Shown here piece after piece: positions 17,702 to 25,449 of a DNA stretch of 64,000 nucleotides (positions are counted from its first letter, which is position 1; each line of letters starts with the position of its first letter). The DNA comes from Thiobacillus denitrificans ATCC 25259 (GTDB lineage Bacteria; Pseudomonadota; Gammaproteobacteria; Burkholderiales; Thiobacillaceae), in contig NC_007404.1 of NCBI RefSeq assembly GCF_000012745.1, forward strand, positions 2,542,001 through 2,606,000, in the 5' to 3' direction. The notes below the pieces were generated by a model. It had not been told where the DNA came from. It worked only from the letters and a program-made list of their open reading frames with translations, and searched no databases. Made by a program: the position numbers and the translations under genes.

Positions 17702-19003
17702 TTAAGCAGCGGTCTGCTTGTACTCGTTCCACTTCTCGACTTGCTCGTCCCAGTCGTCCGAACGGAAGTAGGGGTTGGAACGCGGCGCGCTGATCATGTT
17801 GGGGTCGACCGGGATGTCCAGACCTTCGAGGAAGTTGGTCAGGCCGATACGCTCGATCATCTCGCCGGTACGCTCGTGCTCCAGCGCGTTTTCCGCGAAG
17901 AAGTCGATGATGTTGCGGGCCAGATCGTTCAGCTTCTCGAAATCCTCTTCCGACTCGAGCTTCATGAACGGGATCACGACGGTGCCCATGGTCGCACCGA
18001 TCTTCAGCACACCCTTGCCGCCGACGAGGATGCTCACGCCCTTGTCGACACCGGGACGCAGGCCGCCGGGGATGACGTTCAGGCAGTGCATGCAACGCAC
18101 GCAGTTCTTGTTGTCGATGCACAGCGTGTTGCCGTCACCCAGGTTGGCCGCGGACACGGTCTCGCTCGGCGCAAACTTGTCGCTCGCAACGAGGGTGATC
18201 GCCTTGGTCGGGCACTTGCTGATCACGTCGTTGACCAGGTCGTTCATGCCGTGGGCCTTGTAGTAGGCCTGGACCTGCTCTTCGTTGACGCGGATGTTGT
18301 CGCGCCAGGTGCCGATCGTCGCCATGTCGGAGCGCTGGATCGCGTTCACGCAGTCGTTCGGGCAGCCCGAGAACTTGAACTTGAACTTGTAAGGCAGCGA
18401 CGGACGGTGCATGTCGTCGAGGTTGTTGTTGATGACGGTGCGCAGCGCCTTGGCTTCGTCGAAGCAGGACATTTCGCAGCGCGCAGCGCCGACGCAGGAC
18501 ATCGAGGTGCGGAGCGCGGGACCGGCGCCACCGAGGTCGAAGCCCATTTCGTTGAACTCGTCGAAGGCACGCTGCACATCGGCAGTCTTGATGCCCTGGA
18601 ACATGATGTCGCCGGACTGGCCGTGGAAGGCGATCAGGCCCGAACCACCGGTCGCGGACCAAGTGTCACACATCTTGCGCAGCAGATCCGAAGTGTAGTG
18701 CATGCCGGCAGGCGGCTGGATGCGCAGGGTGTGGAATTCGGCAGCCTCGGGGAACAGGGGCTGGTGGTTTTCGTCCTTCAGTTCGGTGAAACGCGGGATC
18801 ACGCCGCCGCCGTAGCCGAACACGCCGACCGTGCCGCCCTTCCAGTAGCCGAACTTGGTCTTGTACGACGTCTCGAGCTGACCCATCAGGTCGACCATCA
18901 TGTCGTTGTCCTTGGCCAAACGCTTCAGCCCGGTCACGAAGCTGGGCCACGGGCCTTTCTCGAGCTCGTCCAGATTGGGCGTATCAATCATTTGCTTTGC
19001 CAT
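17702..19003 (-). CDS. dsrA: DsrA, alpha subunit of oxidative dissimilatory sulfite reductase
   Basis: A 433-residue protein. The siroheme-coupled [4Fe-4S] cluster ligands are complete: C-x5-C at Cys170/Cys176 (SCVGAARCEMSC) and C-x3-C at Cys214/Cys218 (SGCPNDC). The ferredoxin domain has Cys264 and Cys301/304/307 (NCVRCMHC). It is first in the minus-strand dsr run. The ATG at 19003 has AGGAGAG about 6 bases upstream. It is the catalytic partner of DsrB; together they release sulfite from DsrC-bound sulfur and feed electrons to DsrL. No sign of disruption. Confidence 0.97.
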   Translation of the reverse strand: MAKQMIDTPNLDELEKGPWPSFVTGLKRLAKDNDMMVDLMGQLETSYKTKFGYWKGGTVGVFGYGGGVIPRFTELKDENHQPLFPEAAEFHTLRIQPPAGMHYTSDLLRKMCDTWSATGGSGLIAFHGQSGDIMFQGIKTADVQRAFDEFNEMGFDLGGAGPALRTSMSCVGAARCEMSCFDEAKALRTVINNNLDDMHRPSLPYKFKFKFSGCPNDCVNAIQRSDMATIGTWRDNIRVNEEQVQAYYKAHGMNDLVNDVISKCPTKAITLVASDKFAPSETVSAANLGDGNTLCIDNKNCVRCMHCLNVIPGGLRPGVDKGVSILVGGKGVLKIGATMGTVVIPFMKLESEEDFEKLNDLARNIIDFFAENALEHERTGEMIERIGLTNFLEGLDIPVDPNMISAPRSNPYFRSDDWDEQVEKWNEYKQTAA

Positions 19004-19359
19004 TGTTCTCTCCTAGAAAATTTTCGAAATGCCCGCTCAGCCGGCAGCTCAACGGTATTCGAGCATCGTATTGGTTCGGGGACCGCGCGGCCATCATTCT
19101 CATGGGTAAACCTGCTAACCCCTTGCGGTAGGACGATACCTACCCGAAGGGAGTAGGCGGGTTTCCCCAACGCGGTAATGCCCTATTCCGGCGAAGAGTG
19201 CGACATTAGGCGCCGGTCGGGGGCAGTCCGCAGCAATCGATAAGAGTATTAAAATATTGTTGCACACGCAAGCCCCTGGCCCGAGCAGGGTCGAGGAGCC
19301 GGAGCATCGGCGGAACGGCCCGGAACAACGTGATCAACGAAGCGCCAACGCGAGACCCC
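19004..19359. other. 356-bp divergent control region between dsrA and the Cas6-like accessory run
   Basis: No gene is visible here. It should hold the promoter of the dsr run (leftward) and of the accessory genes (rightward). I could not place a convincing sigma-70 -35/-10 pair. The notable content is a cluster of GGTAGG/CCTACC repeats at 19127-19157 and an ATGGGTA at 19102-19108. Confidence 0.6.
19127..19157. promoter_or_regulatory. Candidate operator: nested inverted repeats upstream of dsrA
   Basis: GGTAGG (19127-19132) faces CCTACC (19139-19144) across 6 bases. The second half also forms CCTACCC-GAAG-GGAGTAGG (19139-19157) with a GTAGG arm at 19153-19157. Two overlapping dyads about 125-155 bases upstream of dsrA look like binding sites for a regulator such as a NarL/LuxR-type response regulator; the regulator's identity is inference. 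Confidence 0.45.
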
Positions 19360-19581
19360 ATGCCTGAAATCACTCCTCTCGACAAGCTGCGACTGCCGTT
19401 CGGCGGCCAGGAAATCGAATTCCAGCACCTGACCCACGAGTCCGGCGGCGTGCCGTTTCTGCGCATCCGCATCCGCGAGAACAAACGGTTCACGATCTTC
19501 GACGTGGACCCGGTCAGCGCTCAGGCCTGGGCCGGGATCATGGGCGCCTGGGCAAAGGCGCACGCAGGGGAGGTGCCGTGA
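19360..19581 (+). CDS. Conserved-looking 73-residue protein upstream of the Cas6-like gene
   Basis: I do not recognise this family. The 73-residue product (MPEITPLDKLRLPFGGQEIEF... ending AKAHAGEVP) has no membrane segment, no signal and no cysteine. Alternating hydrophobic residues (FLRIRIRENKRFTIFDV) suggest a small beta-sheet protein. ATG at 19360 is chosen over an in-frame GTG at 19330, which would add ten residues. Its stop overlaps the GTG start of the next gene, so the two are translationally coupled and probably work together. It is divergent from dsrA. Confidence 0.75.
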   Translation: MPEITPLDKLRLPFGGQEIEFQHLTHESGGVPFLRIRIRENKRFTIFDVDPVSAQAWAGIMGAWAKAHAGEVP

Positions 19582-20237
19582 CCTGGGGCGGCTGGCCGGA
19601 AGACAAGCCGGAAGAATATACGCCGCGCCTGATCGACCTGCAGTTCGAGCTGGCCGGCTCGACGATCCCGGCCGACAACGCGCAGATGCTCTGCGACGCG
19701 CTGCTCGGCGTGTTGCCATGGCTCGGTGAGGATCCGGGCAGCGGCATTCAGCACCTCAAGGGCGCCGCAACGAACAGCGGCGACACCGTGCTCAACATCA
19801 ACCGGCGTACCCGGCTGTTCATGCGCGTGCCGAAGACCCGCGTCGACGACATGCAGCGGCTGATTGGCGAGCAACTCGACCTCGGCGGTCACGCCCTGCG
19901 GATCGGCAGCTTCAAAACGCGTGACTTCAGTCCTTTTGCCAACATTTACGCCCACTTTATTGACACCGGCAGCGCCACTGAAGAACAATTCGTGCAGGAC
20001 GTGATGCGCGAACTGGACAGCCGCTTTCAGTTGCGTTGCGGTTTCATCTGCGGCAAACAGCAAACCCTGCAAAGCGCATCGGGGCCCCTGTTCGGCCACA
20101 GCCTGATGTTGCACGACGTCCCGCCGCACAAGTCGCTGCAACTGCAGGACGAGGGCCTGGGGCGAAACCGTCTGTTGGGCTGCGGGATCTTCATCCCGCA
20201 TAAATCCATCGCGCCGGTCATGCCGGCAATTCTTTGA
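19578..20237 (+). CDS. Cas6-like RAMP protein (Cmx6-type), not next to any CRISPR array
   Basis: A 219-residue protein that resembles the Cas6/Cmx6 family described from type I-MYXAN CRISPR systems. Residues 193-203 read GLGRNRLLGCG, an exact fit to the GhGxxxxxGhG glycine-rich loop of Cas6 RNA endonucleases, in the expected C-terminal place. His59 (GIQHLKG) is a candidate catalytic histidine, but I cannot confirm it. The start is GTG at 19578 in a GTGA overlap, with GGGGAGG just upstream. No repeat array or other cas gene is in the window, so a CRISPR role here is doubtful. Its partners are a small protein and a DsrC paralogue beside rDsr, suggesting an RNA-related function tied to sulfur metabolism (inference). 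Confidence 0.75.
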   Translation: MTWGGWPEDKPEEYTPRLIDLQFELAGSTIPADNAQMLCDALLGVLPWLGEDPGSGIQHLKGAATNSGDTVLNINRRTRLFMRVPKTRVDDMQRLIGEQLDLGGHALRIGSFKTRDFSPFANIYAHFIDTGSATEEQFVQDVMRELDSRFQLRCGFICGKQQTLQSASGPLFGHSLMLHDVPPHKSLQLQDEGLGRNRLLGCGIFIPHKSIAPVMPAIL

Positions 20238-20268
20238 AAATCAATTACTCAACTCGAAAGGAGAGATC

Positions 20269-20601
20269 ATGCCCTACGTTGTGAATGGCGAAGAACTGGA
20301 AACCGGCGAAGAGGACTTCCTGCTGGAAGCGAACTTCAGCGACGACGTCCCGCCCGTCATCGCCGCCAACGAGAAGATCACGTTGACCGACGACCACTGG
20401 ATCGTCATCAACTGGCTGCGCGAGCGCTACAAGGAAGACGGCTCGACCCCGAACTTCCGCAACATGGTCAGCATGCTCGATGAGGAGTATCCGGGCAACG
20501 ACTGGAAGAAAAAGCTCTACGAGCTGTTCCCCAACCAGCCGGCCCGCCAAGGCTGCCGCGTCGCCGGTTTGACCAAGCCCTACGGCAAGGGCGGCTACTG
20601 A
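20269..20601 (+). CDS. DsrC/TusE-family paralogue retaining only the upstream cysteine
   Basis: A 110-residue protein clearly homologous to DsrC (MPYVVNGEELETGEEDFLL; ITLTDDHWIVINWLRERY; KKLYELFPNQPARQGCRVAGLTKP). The C-terminal arm ends TKPYGKGGY: Cys96 matches the upstream CysB, but the penultimate CysA of DsrC and TusE is replaced. It therefore cannot form the DsrC intramolecular disulfide and lacks the cysteine used by TusE. GAAAGGAGAG lies just before the ATG. It follows the Cas6-like gene by 31 bases and is likely in the same transcript. A regulatory or specialised sulfur-carrier role is inference. Confidence 0.9.
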   Translation: MPYVVNGEELETGEEDFLLEANFSDDVPPVIAANEKITLTDDHWIVINWLRERYKEDGSTPNFRNMVSMLDEEYPGNDWKKKLYELFPNQPARQGCRVAGLTKPYGKGGY

Positions 20602-20617
20602 TCCAGGCGCCAGGATC

Positions 20618-20670
20618 TAGGGGCTAGGGGCTAGGGACAGGCATGCCTGTCCCATTATCCCTGGCCCCTA
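20618..20670. repeat. Intergenic inverted repeat with a perfect 20-bp palindrome at its centre
   Basis: Bases 20634-20653 are a perfect palindrome, GGGACAGG-CATG-CCTGTCCC allowing for symmetry. The flanks extend it imperfectly: two tandem GGGGCTA units on the left, CCCTGGCCCCTA on the right. The T-run expected of a terminator is missing. It could end the DsrC-like transcript or be a REP-like dispersed element. Confidence 0.55.
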
Positions 20671-20695
20671 ATTCCTGTTTCCTGATTACCGACCC

Positions 20696-21544
20696 ATGTT
20701 CTCCAACACCCTCGTCAGCACGGAAGACCTGGCCGCGCATCTCGACGACCCGAACTGGGTCGTGCTCGACTGTCGCTTCACGCTCACGGACCCCGGAGCC
20801 GGTCGCGAGGCCTATGAGAAGGCCCATGTCCCGGGCGCGCGCTACGTGCATCTGGACGAAGACCTGTCCGCACCGCCCGGCGAAAAGACCGGCCGCCACC
20901 CCCTGCCCGACGCCGAGTTGCTGAACGAGAAGCTCTGCCGGTGGGGCGTCGGCGTCAACAAGCAGGTCGTCGTCTACGATGACAGCTTCGGCTCGATGGC
21001 GGTGCGCCTATGGTGGCTGATGCGCTGGCTTGGCCACCCGGGTGTCGCGCTACTCGACGGCGGCTACCCGAAGTGGACGCGCGAGAAGCGCCCGGTCAGC
21101 GCCGACGTGCCCGCGCCGCACAAGGCCGCCTGCGCCTGCCTGCCCGAACCGAGTCAGGTCGTCACGGCCGACGAAATCCTGCGCGCCTCGCAGACCGGCG
21201 AGCAGCTGATTCTCGACGCCCGTCCCGACCGGCGCTTCAGCGGCGAGTACGAGCCGCTCGACCCGGTCGCCGGCCACGTTCCTGGCGCGATCAACCGGCC
21301 GTTCGAGGACAACCTCGACCTCGACGGCACTTTCCAGCCGCCCGAGGCGCTGCGCGAGGAGTACCAGGCCCTGCTCAAGGGCCGCGCGCCCTGGCAGGTC
21401 CTGCACATGTGCGGCTCGGGCGTCACGGCGTGCCACAACGTGCTGGCGATGGAAATCGCCGGCCTGCCGGGCTCCCGCCTTTACCCCGGTTCGTGGAGCG
21501 AATGGATCACCGATCCGTCGCGCCCCGTCGCCACAGGAGAATAA
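20696..21544 (+). CDS. sseA: Rhodanese-type sulfurtransferase (3-mercaptopyruvate/thiosulfate sulfurtransferase family)
   Basis: A 282-residue two-domain rhodanese. The N-terminal inactive domain has VVLDCRFTLTDPGAGREAYEKAHVPGA. The C-terminal catalytic domain has the active-site loop MCGSGVTAC, with the nucleophile Cys in CGSGVTA, the form typical of mercaptopyruvate sulfurtransferases (CG[ST]GVT). In this setting it may move sulfane sulfur into the DsrEFH-DsrC relay. There is no signal peptide, so it is cytoplasmic. The gene begins after the palindromic repeat; whether it shares the upstream transcript is unclear. Confidence 0.88.
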   Translation: MFSNTLVSTEDLAAHLDDPNWVVLDCRFTLTDPGAGREAYEKAHVPGARYVHLDEDLSAPPGEKTGRHPLPDAELLNEKLCRWGVGVNKQVVVYDDSFGSMAVRLWWLMRWLGHPGVALLDGGYPKWTREKRPVSADVPAPHKAACACLPEPSQVVTADEILRASQTGEQLILDARPDRRFSGEYEPLDPVAGHVPGAINRPFEDNLDLDGTFQPPEALREEYQALLKGRAPWQVLHMCGSGVTACHNVLAMEIAGLPGSRLYPGSWSEWITDPSRPVATGE

Positions 21545-21546
21545 AC

Positions 21547-22167
21547 ATGGTCAAACCCGTACGTGTCCGCACCGTTTGGTTCAAGAAGGACGGCGAGCGC
21601 AGCGCCGAGGAAATCGCCACCGCGGTCGCCTCGACCGTCTGGCGCGTCGCCGACAAGGCCGTCGACAACCTGGGCCGCGAGAACTACGACATCATCACGC
21701 CGGCGCGCGGCTTCAAACTCATCGCCGAATTCGTCGCCTTCCTCGCCCACTACTGCGACCGCATGGCCTATGCCTCGCTCGCGCCCGAGCGCCGCGTCGC
21801 GGTGCTGCAGGCGATCAGCACCCGCCTCGGCGAGGTCATGGAAGAAAACATCATTAGCGTCGTCGGCCCGGATCCGAGCCGCAACTACAAGGCCGAGTTC
21901 ATCGACTTCCTCAATCGCCGCTTCGGCGACTACGCCGAATTCGAATTCCCTGACGACGAGAAGGCGAGCTTTCCAGCGCTGCGCTTCCTGGGCCTGCAGA
22001 TCCGCGAGGAAATGGGCGACAACGACAAGACCTGGATCATGGACCAGATCATGGACATCGAAATGCCCGAAATGATGGGCACGGTGAGGAAGAGCTTCAA
22101 GGGCCTGCTGTCCGACGCGCCGGTCAAGCGCGGCTTCGGCTCGCCCGACATGCTGCCGCCGGAATAA
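21547..22167 (+). CDS. Unrecognised 206-residue soluble protein
   Basis: I do not recognise the family. The start is ATG at 21547, two bases after the sulfurtransferase stop (ACAGGAGAATAAACATG, with AGGAGA as ribosome binding site). The product is mostly helical and charged, with the stretch NIISVVGPDPSRNYKAEFIDFLNRRFGDYAEFEF and a methionine-rich helix near the end (MDQIMDIEMPEMMG). It has a single cysteine (HYCDRM) and no signal or membrane segment. Position in a compact run with sulfurtransferase and dioxygenase genes suggests an accessory role in sulfur metabolism; no function can be assigned. Confidence 0.8.
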   Translation: MVKPVRVRTVWFKKDGERSAEEIATAVASTVWRVADKAVDNLGRENYDIITPARGFKLIAEFVAFLAHYCDRMAYASLAPERRVAVLQAISTRLGEVMEENIISVVGPDPSRNYKAEFIDFLNRRFGDYAEFEFPDDEKASFPALRFLGLQIREEMGDNDKTWIMDQIMDIEMPEMMGTVRKSFKGLLSDAPVKRGFGSPDMLPPE

Positions 22168-22169
22168 GC

Positions 22170-23075
22170 TTGCGCGGCTCTCCCTTCGACCTCGGCAACG
22201 CGTCGGCCTACCGCGCCTGGCGCGACGCCAAGCTCGCCGCCTATCCGCGCAGCGCCGACGAACTCGTCGTGCCGCTCGCCGACCCGCGCCAGTTGACGGC
22301 GGCCGAGACCGCCGCACTCGCAGATCGCTGCGGACGCGCCAACATGGCGATCTACAGCGCGCCGCATCTTCCCGCTGCCGACAAGTCGCTCGCCAGCGAA
22401 CTCGCGCGCCAACTCGGCCTGACCCGGCTCGAAGGCAATTACCTCGCCGACGAGGACGGGCTCTCGAGCATCACGCCGGCCGGCGACGAAGGCACCGTGC
22501 GCGGCGACTACATCCCCTACACGCACAAGCCGATCAACTGGCACACCGACGGCTATTACAACGCGCTCGACCGGCGCATCCTCGGCATGACGCTGCACTG
22601 TGCACAGGACGCCGAGGCAGGGGGCGAGAACGCGCTGCTCGATCACGAAATCGCCTACATCCAGCTGCGTGACACCGATCCCGACTATGTCGCCGCACTC
22701 ATGCAGCCCGACGCGATGACGATTCCGGCGCGCATGGACGAGAACGACATCGCGCGTCCCGCGCAGAGCGGCCCGGTGTTCGCGGTCGACCCGGACCAGG
22801 GCTTCCTGTACATGCGCTACACGGCCCGTACCCGCTCGATCGTCTGGAAGGACGACGCGCTCACGCAATGCGCAGTCAAAGCGCTCACCGAGATCCTTGC
22901 CGGCTCGCCCTACATCCTCAGCGCACGGCTACGGCCCGGTATGGGCCTCGTCTGCAACAACGTGCTGCACACACGCAGCGCGTTTTCCGACTCGCCAGGG
23001 CGTCGCCGCCTGCTCTATCGCGGGCGTTACTACGACCGCCTCGACTTCGCCGCGCGCGGCCGGGGCCGCGGGTAA
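22170..23075 (+). CDS. TauD/TfdA-family Fe(II)/2-oxoglutarate dioxygenase-like protein
   Basis: A 301-residue protein of the TauD/TfdA fold. The iron facial triad appears as HTD in NWHTDGYYNALD and the distal His in NVLHTRSAF; a 2-oxoglutarate-binding Arg is likely in GRRRLLYRGRYYDRL. The substrate is unknown. Taurine or another organosulfonate would fit the neighbours, but that is inference. The start is taken as TTG at 22170, two bases after the upstream stop; the next in-frame Met is at residue 59, too far into the fold. It is the last gene of the plus-strand accessory run. Confidence 0.75.
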   Translation: MRGSPFDLGNASAYRAWRDAKLAAYPRSADELVVPLADPRQLTAAETAALADRCGRANMAIYSAPHLPAADKSLASELARQLGLTRLEGNYLADEDGLSSITPAGDEGTVRGDYIPYTHKPINWHTDGYYNALDRRILGMTLHCAQDAEAGGENALLDHEIAYIQLRDTDPDYVAALMQPDAMTIPARMDENDIARPAQSGPVFAVDPDQGFLYMRYTARTRSIVWKDDALTQCAVKALTEILAGSPYILSARLRPGMGLVCNNVLHTRSAFSDSPGRRRLLYRGRYYDRLDFAARGRGRG

Positions 23076-23116
23076 AGTAGAATAGCGGTCTCCTGTTTCG
23101 GCCTTCCGCCGTCGTC

Positions 23117-24367
23117 ATGCAGCTGCTCACCCTCGGGGTCAATCATCACACCGCACCGCTCGCGATCCGCGAACAGGTAGCCTTCGGGCCCGACAAGCTC
23201 GTCCAGGCGCTGCATGAACTAACCCTGAGCAAGCGCGCGTCCGAAGCCGCGATTCTGTCGACCTGCAACCGCACCGAGCTTTACGTCAACACCGTGTCGC
23301 CCGACGCGCTCTCGCAGTGGTTCGCCGACTTCCATCATCTCGACGTGCGCGAACTCGCGCCCTATCTCTACACGCTGCCGCGTGAAAAAGCCGCGCAGCA
23401 CGCGTTTCGCGTCGCGGCCGGGCTCGACTCGATGGTGCTCGGCGAGACCCAGATCCTCGGCCAGATGAAGCAGGCGGTCGCCGCCGCCGAGGAAGCCGGC
23501 ACGCTCGGGCTGCTGCTGCACAAGTTGTTCCAGCGCACCTTTTCGGTCGCCAAGGAGGTCCGCAGCAGCACCGAAATCGGCGCCAACTCGGTATCGATGG
23601 CGGCTGCCGCGGTGCGGCTCGCCGAGCGCATTTTCCCGAGCGTCAAGGAACAGGCCTGCCTGTTCATCGGCGCCGGCGAAATGATCGAGCTGTGCATGAC
23701 TCATTTCGCTGCCCAGCATCCGCGCCGCATGACCGTCGCCAACCGCACGACCGAGCGCGCGCGCCCGCTGGCCGAGCGCTTCAACGCGGGCGTGATCCCG
23801 CTGACCGCGCTCCCGGACGAAGTCGCCGCCTACGACATCATCATCACCTCGACCGCGAGCCCGCTGCCCATCCTCGGCAAGGGCATGCTCGAGCGCGCGA
23901 TCCGGCAGCGCCGCCACCGCCCGATCTTCATCGTCGACCTCGCCGTGCCGCGCGACGTCGAAGCGGAAGTCGCCGACATGAACGACGTCTTCCTCTACAG
24001 CGTCGACGACCTCGGCCAGGTGGTGCGCGAGGGAATGGACAACCGCGTCGCGCAGGTCGCGCAGGCCGAGGCGATCATCGAGACCAGCGTCGCGAGCTTC
24101 ATCCACTGGATGGAGGGACGCGAGCTCGTTCCGGTCATCCGCGGCCTGCGCGACGCCGCCGAGCGCCATCGCCGCCACGAACTCGACAAGGCCCACAAGG
24201 CGCTCGCGCGCGGTGACGATCCCCACGCGGTGCTCGATGCGATGAGCCACGGCCTCGCGAACAAATTCCTGCACGCGCCGACCCACGGCCTGAGCCACGC
24301 CACGCCCGAGGAGCGCGCCGAACTGGTCCGCCTGATCAGCCAGCTCTACGGGCTGCACCCGGAATGA
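23117..24367 (+). CDS. hemA: Glutamyl-tRNA reductase
   Basis: A 416-residue enzyme that reduces Glu-tRNA to glutamate-1-semialdehyde, the first step of tetrapyrrole (including siroheme) synthesis. The catalytic Cys lies in [13 protein letters not shown]. The NADP-binding domain includes [14 protein letters not shown] and a C-terminal dimerisation helix is present. The product begins [21 protein letters not shown], as usual. A TAGAAT box sits about 35 bases upstream, without a strong -35. Its stop overlaps the prfA start (ATGA), the common hemA-prfA-prmC arrangement of proteobacteria. Confidence 0.97.
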   Translation: MQLLTLGVNHHTAPLAIREQVAFGPDKLVQALHELTLSKRASEAAILSTCNRTELYVNTVSPDALSQWFADFHHLDVRELAPYLYTLPREKAAQHAFRVAAGLDSMVLGETQILGQMKQAVAAAEEAGTLGLLLHKLFQRTFSVAKEVRSSTEIGANSVSMAAAAVRLAERIFPSVKEQACLFIGAGEMIELCMTHFAAQHPRRMTVANRTTERARPLAERFNAGVIPLTALPDEVAAYDIIITSTASPLPILGKGMLERAIRQRRHRPIFIVDLAVPRDVEAEVADMNDVFLYSVDDLGQVVREGMDNRVAQVAQAEAIIETSVASFIHWMEGRELVPVIRGLRDAAERHRRHELDKAHKALARGDDPHAVLDAMSHGLANKFLHAPTHGLSHATPEERAELVRLISQLYGLHPE

Positions 24368-25446
24368 AGGCGACGCTCGCCGACAAGCTCGCGCGCGCCG
24401 ACGAGCGACTCGAAGAGCTCGACGCCCTCCTCGCGCAGCCCGAGGTCGCGGCGGACATGGACAGTTATCGCAAGCTCACACGCGAGCACGCCGAGCTGTC
24501 GCCGGTGGTGGGCCTGTACCGCCAGTACAAGCAGGTCGAGGCCGACCAGAAGACCGCGCAGGAGATGCTCGCCGACGCCGACATGCGCGAGCTCGCCGAG
24601 GCCGAGCTCGCCGACGGTGCGGCACGCATCACCGAGCTCGAAAACGAACTACAAACCGCGCTGCTGCCGCGCGACCCCAACGACGAACGCAACATCTTCC
24701 TCGAGATTCGCGCCGGCACAGGCGGCGACGAGTCGGCACTGTTCGCCGGCAACCTGCTGCGCATGTACACGCGCTACGCCGAGCGCCAGCGCTGGAAGGT
24801 CGAAATCGTGTCCGAGAGTCCCGGCGAAGTCGGCGGCTACAAGGAAGTCATCGTGCGGATCGTCGGCGAGGGCGCTTATTCGCGCTTGAAATTCGAGTCC
24901 GGCGGACATCGCGTGCAACGCGTGCCGGAGACCGAATCGCAGGGCCGCATCCATACCTCGGCCTGCACGGTCGCCGTGATGCCCGAAGCCGCAGAGGTCG
25001 GCGAGGTCGACATCAATCCGGCAGACCTGCGCATCGACACCTTCCGCGCCTCGGGTGCGGGCGGCCAGCACATCAACAAAACCGATTCCGCGGTCCGCAT
25101 CACTCACCTGCCGACCGGCCTCGTGGTCGAATGCCAGGACGACCGCTCCCAGCATCGCAACCGCGCACAGGCCATGAGCGTGCTTGCGGCGCGGCTCAAG
25201 GACCGCGAAATCCAGGCCCAGCAGGCGAGTGAGGCGAGCACCCGCAAAAGCCTGATCGGCAGCGGCGACCGCTCGGACCGCATCCGCACCTACAACTTCC
25301 CGCAGGGCCGCATCACCGACCACCGCATCAATCTCACGCTCTACAAGATCGATGCGGTGATGGACGGCGACCTCGGCGAACTGCTCGACGCGCTCGCCGC
25401 CGAGCACCAGGCCGCGCAGCTGGCGACCTTGTCCGGCGAGGGCTGA
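24364..25446 (+). CDS. prfA: Peptide chain release factor 1
   Basis: A 360-residue class I release factor. The stop-codon recognition loop is PETESQ (PxT-type, RF1, reading UAA and UAG) and the peptidyl-tRNA hydrolysis motif is GGQ in [10 protein letters not shown] allowing for the local sequence [18 protein letters not shown]. It terminates translation on the ribosome and is methylated at the GGQ glutamine by PrmC, encoded 3 bases downstream. Length is standard. Confidence 0.97.
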   Translation: MKATLADKLARADERLEELDALLAQPEVAADMDSYRKLTREHAELSPVVGLYRQYKQVEADQKTAQEMLADADMRELAEAELADGAARITELENELQTALLPRDPNDERNIFLEIRAGTGGDESALFAGNLLRMYTRYAERQRWKVEIVSESPGEVGGYKEVIVRIVGEGAYSRLKFESGGHRVQRVPETESQGRIHTSACTVAVMPEAAEVGEVDINPADLRIDTFRASGAGGQHINKTDSAVRITHLPTGLVVECQDDRSQHRNRAQAMSVLAARLKDREIQAQQASEASTRKSLIGSGDRSDRIRTYNFPQGRITDHRINLTLYKIDAVMDGDLGELLDALAAEHQAAQLATLSGEG

Positions 25447-25449
25447 GCG

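Noticed and set aside
19578-20237. Possible functional CRISPR-Cas locus
   Set aside because: Only a Cas6-like gene is present; no direct-repeat array, Cas1/2, Cas3 or effector genes were found in the window.
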